This document shows positions 38,183 through 39,740 of a DNA stretch of 39,740 nt, in pieces (positions within the stretch are counted from its first letter, which is position 1; each line of letters starts with the position of its first letter). Below the pieces are notes generated by a model. It was not told the origin of the DNA. It worked only from the letters and a program-made list of their open reading frames with translations, and made no database searches. Position numbers and translations under genes: made by a program. This DNA is from Chloroflexota bacterium (GTDB lineage Bacteria > Chloroflexota > Anaerolineae > UBA4142), in assembly GCA_023489485.1 (NCBI GenBank), contig JAMDCU010000041.1, positions 1 through 39,740 of the forward strand. Direction: 5' to 3'.

Positions 38183-39740
38183 ATGAACAAAGCATCCGTG
38201 CGCCTCATTCCCATCATTGCAGCGACCCTGGCTCTCTGCTCCCTTTGGCTTGTCTCCACGCCTGTTCACGCTGACGGATTGGTCGCCGTCGTTTGCCCGC
38301 CAATAATTTTGCCGCCCGGCGGACCGGCGGATGTCAAACCCTGGGCCACTCCCGTCATGCCGCCCGGCGCTCCCCCAGTTCGGATCACCCCACAACCGCC
38401 CGCGCCGCCCCGACCTTTCACGTGTCCCAATTATCTGAGCGTCAAGAACCATGACGTCACGGTCACCATTGACAATCAGGTTGCTCGCACCCGCATCGAC
38501 GAGACTTTTTTGAACGACAGCGGATATGAGCTCGAAGGAACCTATATCTTTCCCCTCCCCGACGACGCCACGATTGGCGGGCTCAGCATGTGGGTTGATG
38601 GCAAAAAACTGGAGGGACGCGTCCTCGAGCGCAATCAGGCAAGGCACATCTACGAAGAGATCGTGCGGCGACAACGGGACCCGGCTTTGCTCGAGTATGT
38701 CGGACGGAATGCGTTTCAGGCAAGCATCTTCCCGATCCCACCGCAATCAGAAAAGCGCATCCGGATAGAGTATTCGCAGGTACTAACAGCAGACAACGGT
38801 CTCGTCCGGTATGTCTACCCCTTGGACACGACCAAGTTCTCCCTCAAACCGCTCGCGAGCGTGTCCATCAATGTCATGGTTCATTCCGACAACGGCCTGA
38901 AGGCTATTTACTCTCCTTCGCACGACGTTTCTATAGTCCGTCAAGGGACGCGGTCAGCGCAGGTCGGGTTTGAGGCCTCGAACGTAAAGCCGGACCGTGA
39001 TTTCGTTCTATACTATTCGATCAGTCAAGAGAGCATGGGGCTGAACCTTCTCTCCTACCAATCGGGAGTCGAGGATGGGTTTTTTGCACTCCTTGTCAGC
39101 CCGAACAGCGAGCTGCAAACAACCCGCGTAGTCGACAAGGATGTCCTTCTCGTGCTCGACGTCTCTGGTTCGATGCAAGGCGCCAAGATCGATCAAGCTA
39201 AGCGAGCCCTGAATTACGTACTTGATCACCTCAACGCGTCTGACCGCTTTAATATTATCGCCTTCAGCACCGGAACGAGTTCCTTTGCGTCTTCACCGCG
39301 ACCGGTATCAGAACGCGACGCGGCCAAGCAATTTGTGAATGGGCTCAAGGCAGAAGGTTCCACAGATATCAATCGTGCACTGCTTGAGGCTGCAAGCGTT
39401 GCGGACGCCAAGCGGCCTACTTTGCTGGTCTTTCTGACAGACGGCCTGCCCACGGCGGGCGAGGTGAAATCCGATAGGATATTGGCTAATGCCATCGGGG
39501 CGGTCCCTCCAAATGTCCGTCTCTTTACATTTGGCGTTGGGGATGACGTCAATACGGTTCTGCTCGATTCATTGGCCGAGCGATTCCGAGGAGCGAGCGG
39601 ATATATCCGTCCAAACGAAAAGATCGACGAAATAGTGTCTGCGTTTTATGCCAAAACGTCCTTGCCGCTTCTCACCGACGTCGCGATGAACTGGGGCAAC
39701 ATAACGGTTGGCGATGTCTATCCCTATCCGCTCCCCGACC
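38183..39740 (+). CDS. Secreted VIT and VWA domain protein, C-terminus outside the window
   Basis: The frame is open from ATG 38183 to the last base (519 codons). A signal peptide (to about residue 31) is followed by a Pro-rich stretch to about 80. A VIT domain spans about 85-215 (VTIDNQVARTRIDETFLN, YIFPLPDDATIGGLSMWV, QARHIYEEIVRRQRDPALLE). A VWA domain begins near 320, with the metal site D326-x-S-x-S (LVLDVSGSM), Thr in GSTDI and Asp in LTDGLPT. VIT-VWA proteins bind other proteins through a metal ion; bacterial ones are often anchored by sortase or rhombosortase tails, which cannot be checked here. GAGGAG precedes the start. Confidence 0.92.
   Translation, partial: MNKASVRLIPIIAATLALCSLWLVSTPVHADGLVAVVCPPIILPPGGPADVKPWATPVMPPGAPPVRITPQPPAPPRPFTCPNYLSVKNHDVTVTIDNQVARTRIDETFLNDSGYELEGTYIFPLPDDATIGGLSMWVDGKKLEGRVLERNQARHIYEEIVRRQRDPALLEYVGRNAFQASIFPIPPQSEKRIRIEYSQVLTADNGLVRYVYPLDTTKFSLKPLASVSINVMVHSDNGLKAIYSPSHDVSIVRQGTRSAQVGFEASNVKPDRDFVLYYSISQESMGLNLLSYQSGVEDGFFALLVSPNSELQTTRVVDKDVLLVLDVSGSMQGAKIDQAKRALNYVLDHLNASDRFNIIAFSTGTSSFASSPRPVSERDAAKQFVNGLKAEGSTDINRALLEAASVADAKRPTLLVFLTDGLPTAGEVKSDRILANAIGAVPPNVRLFTFGVGDDVNTVLLDSLAERFRGASGYIRPNEKIDEIVSAFYAKTSLPLLTDVAMNWGNITVGDVYPYPLPD

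Noticed and set aside
37888-38259. Minus-strand frame with a dockerin-like PDNDGKISVYGDDQ stretch
   Set aside because: One short acidic match in a frame that overlaps the start of the VIT-VWA gene, with no second repeat, no ribosome-binding site and no signal peptide, is likely chance.
1-39740. CRISPR arrays, transposase genes, phage genes or toxin-antitoxin pairs
   Set aside because: No regularly spaced repeats and no motifs of these families were found on either strand.

Overview
The window reads as a stretch of chromosome from a member of the Chloroflexota, probably Anaerolineae-like. This is an inference. It rests on moderately high GC by eye, many TTG and GTG starts with good Shine-Dalgarno sequences, a secreted subtilase ending in a YLPF tail of the kind I recall from exported Chloroflexota proteins, and a Firmicutes-like order of housekeeping genes. 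There are no rRNA or tRNA genes, no CRISPR array and no intact insertion sequence.

Positions 1-4070 (+) hold yggS (cut by the window edge), yggT, a HAD-IIA phosphatase, a membrane zinc peptidase with its own promoter, rlmN and rpe. rpmB (4215-4412) is the only minus-strand gene of the first half. From 4512 the plus strand carries an Asp23-family gene (YloU-like), fakA, degV, a decayed second degV copy, recG and coaD. A coiled-coil gene, yceD-rpmF, fabD, fabG, a second Asp23-family gene (YqhY-like), nusB, a TPR protein and a cyclic-2,3-diphosphoglycerate-synthetase-like GTPase follow. This block joins fatty-acid activation (FakA/DegV), fatty-acid synthesis (FabD/FabG), CoA synthesis and ribosome or transcription factors, much as around rpmB-yloU-yloV-recG-fabD-fabG and yqhY-nusB in Bacillus.

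Positions 16937-20417 hold a two-gene operon of divergent FAD-dependent oxidoreductases (geranylgeranyl-reductase-like). A promoter and a leader that can fold either as a terminator or as a competing hairpin precede it. An Rrf2-family regulator with four clustered cysteines follows. Positions 20610-23684 are on the minus strand and encode exported proteins: a PDZ-less HtrA-type protease, a polysaccharide-deacetylase lipoprotein and a phospholipase-D-like lipoprotein. A large compound inverted repeat lies between the first two. Two tandem MFS transporters and a 7-TM protein run divergently (23732-27496). They converge on a two-component system (27555-29665, minus) whose sensor has a Met/Gly-rich outer loop.

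Positions 29666-30024 are non-coding and contain a small element with terminal inverted repeats and a long near-perfect palindrome. On both sides, a -10 box sits so close to the start codon (regulator and murJ) that leaderless mRNAs are likely. The last part (plus) has murJ, prfA, prmC, a Cof-type HAD phosphatase, tsaC, a GT4 glycosyltransferase, a secreted subtilisin-like protease and, running off the end, a secreted VIT-VWA protein.

No single gene cluster here is clearly a new system. The best leads are the attenuator-like leader plus the paired FAD enzymes, the palindromic element at 29785-29946, the compound dyad at 21597-21673 and the degV pseudogene.
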